A stretch of 7,123 nt of DNA, taken from positions 1-7,123 of the forward strand of contig JAIRXO010000081.1 in NCBI GenBank assembly GCA_031268255.1. The letters are read 5' to 3'. The notes under the pieces are model-generated. The model saw only the letters and a list, made by a program, of their open reading frames with translations. It was not told the origin of the DNA and made no database searches. Position 1 is the first letter of the stretch. The number at the start of each line of letters is the position of its first letter. This document shows, piece by piece, positions 6,658-7,123 of this stretch. The translations under genes and the position numbers were made by a program. This DNA comes from Spirochaetaceae bacterium (GTDB lineage: Bacteria; Spirochaetota; Spirochaetia; Treponematales; Breznakiellaceae).

Positions 6658-6723
6658 TGTCTATATGCAGCGTACCCCGGCGTTCAGGACACTAGGCAAA
6701 TTTGGTGACTGACACCCCCTGCG
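6658..6723. repeat. Repeat R2, copy 2 (66 nt), abutting the RHS fragment
   Basis: This is the second copy of R2. Its right edge (6723) is within two bases of the end of recognisable RHS sequence (6725). On the minus strand the RHS reading frame continues through it as AQGVSVTKFA and stops at TAG (6692-6694), so the repeat ends the RHS reading frame. In copy 1 the corresponding codon is TGG. Confidence 0.8.
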
Positions 6724-6724
6724 C

Positions 6725-6865
6725 GTTCCTCCATTCCACCCATAATTCCCCATACGGCGTGTACTCCAGCCGCTCGTACTCCTCGCCTTCATAATCCGTT
6801 ATAAACTGCGCGCTCCCTATGTGGTCGCTGTGGTACCAGTACTGGCTGTTCCCCGATACCTGCCA
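6725..6865 (-). pseudogene. RHS repeat-associated core domain fragment
   Basis: The 47-codon stretch contains YWYHSDHIGSAQFITD, then EYERLEYTPYGELWVEWRN. This is the signature of the C-terminal core of RHS/YD-repeat proteins (family pattern Y-x-H-x-D-x-x-G-S, then YxYxPYGE). Full RHS proteins are very long, and after YGE continue with an FTGxxxDxxTGLYYxGARYYDP-like segment and a variable toxin tip. None of that follows here: the frame enters repeat R2 and stops. Upstream the frame is open through element B back to 7060 but shows no RHS similarity, and no ribosome site was found at the internal ATG (6868). It is therefore a detached remnant, not a working gene. Confidence 0.75.
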
Positions 6866-6894
6866 CATGAGGGGGAGCACTGACTTACCATAGG

Positions 6895-7036
6895 CGGGAA
6901 GCGCGCATAAAGCGGTTCTCCGCTTTCCTGGCGGGTAAATCACCCATTCTTCCGCTGGCCGCTTCGCGTCCAAAGCTCCAGAATGGGCGGGATTTCCCCG
7001 CCGCCCCGACGGAGACGGTATAATCCGCGCTTCCCG
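6895..7036. repeat. Foldback repeat element, copy B
   Basis: Inverted ends CGGGAAGCGCG (6895-6905) and CGCGCTTCCCG (7026-7036) match over 11 bases. Inside are a side hairpin AAAGCGG-TTCT-CCGCTTT (6909-6926), absent from copy A; a stem GGCGGGTAAATC (6930-6941) with GATTTCCCCGCC (6991-7002), one mismatch; and CCCATTCT (6943-6950) with AGAATGGG (6980-6987). The bulge of A6942 against CGG 6988-6990 is the same as in copy A. CCAAAGCTCCAGAATGGGCG (6970-6989) differs from copy A at one base. It lies about 30 bases before the RHS fragment in the latter's reading direction. Confidence 0.7.
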
Positions 7037-7068
7037 TATCGGTGTGTCATGTTCCCGCATCTTCTACG

Positions 7069-7123
7069 CCGCTCCCCCTCGCTCCATAAAAACGCTTGCC
7101 GTTATTGGCGGAGTAGAGTTTTG
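7069..7123. repeat. Repeat R1, copy 2, cut by the window end
   Basis: This is the second copy of the 55-nt repeat, one mismatch from 6419-6473. The match continues to the last base of the window, so the true repeat is longer, and the hairpin cluster seen after copy 1 may follow outside. The mismatch (A7115) falls on the first base of the hairpin's left arm. Confidence 0.8.

Larger units (their letters stand above)
6139..7123. other. Repeat-rich gene-poor region with an RHS remnant
   Basis: No convincing intact gene is present here. The region is a mosaic of foldback elements A and B, repeat pairs R1 and R2, perfect hairpins and one RHS-core fragment, described separately. Nothing distinct was recognised at 6293-6346, 6866-6894 or 7037-7068. 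ORFs that cross the region on either strand run through the repeats and resemble no protein family apart from the RHS fragment. On the minus strand the order is R1', B, RHS core, R2', hairpins, R1, R2, A. The repeats continue past the window end. Confidence 0.75.

Noticed and set aside
6346..6708. A 120-codon plus-strand ORF
   Set aside because: It runs through R2, R1 and the perfect hairpins, has no ribosome site or family resemblance, and is best explained as a by-product of the repeats.
6347..7123. CRISPR-like array
   Set aside because: The repeats are two-copy, of different families and irregularly spaced, with no uniform spacers and no cas gene.

Overview
The window is a GC-rich bacterial chromosomal segment with three confidently recognised genes, one degenerate enzyme-like gene and a repeat-filled gene-poor tail. 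The organism is probably a host-associated spirochaete of the Treponema type. That is an inference from the long single-chain PurL of the clostridial/treponemal subtype, from the codon and GC character, and from an RHS-core remnant surrounded by structured repeats; nothing in the window proves it.

Layout. Bases 1-2961 (+) hold the C-terminal four fifths of phosphoribosylformylglycinamidine synthase (purL), whose start lies before the window. Five bases further on, a convergent gene (2967-3695, -) encodes a protein with a short-chain dehydrogenase/reductase (SDR) fold that has lost its catalytic Tyr and Lys. Its promoter (TTTACA-N17-TATACT) places the predicted transcript start on the ATG and carries a perfect 14-nt palindrome between its two hexamers. 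The divergent interval 3731-4012 contains a possible 35-codon hydrophobic ORF and three consecutive hairpins just before a small XRE/Cro-type regulator (4013-4384, +). A similar promoter (TTTACC-N17-TATACT) begins at the regulator's stop codon and should drive glutamine-dependent NAD synthetase, nadE (4429-6138, +).

The last 985 bases (6139-7123) contain no convincing intact gene. They hold (i) two diverged copies, A and B, of a roughly 142-nt foldback element sharing an asymmetric A/CGG bulge and three compensatory base-pair changes; (ii) two copies of a 66-nt repeat, R2; (iii) two copies of a 55-nt repeat, R1, the second cut by the window end; (iv) a cluster of strong perfect hairpins next to R1; and (v) a 47-codon fragment of an RHS repeat-associated core domain on the minus strand, running directly into R2. 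Read on the minus strand the order is R1', B, RHS core, R2', hairpins, R1, R2, A. This looks like an eroded RHS locus colonised by structured repeats. It is the part of the window most likely to hold something undescribed.

Functionally, purL (purine synthesis) and nadE (NAD synthesis) are both glutamine amidotransferases feeding nucleotide and cofactor pools. The sequence shows no common operon. The XRE regulator sits immediately before nadE and could control it or itself, but that is inference.
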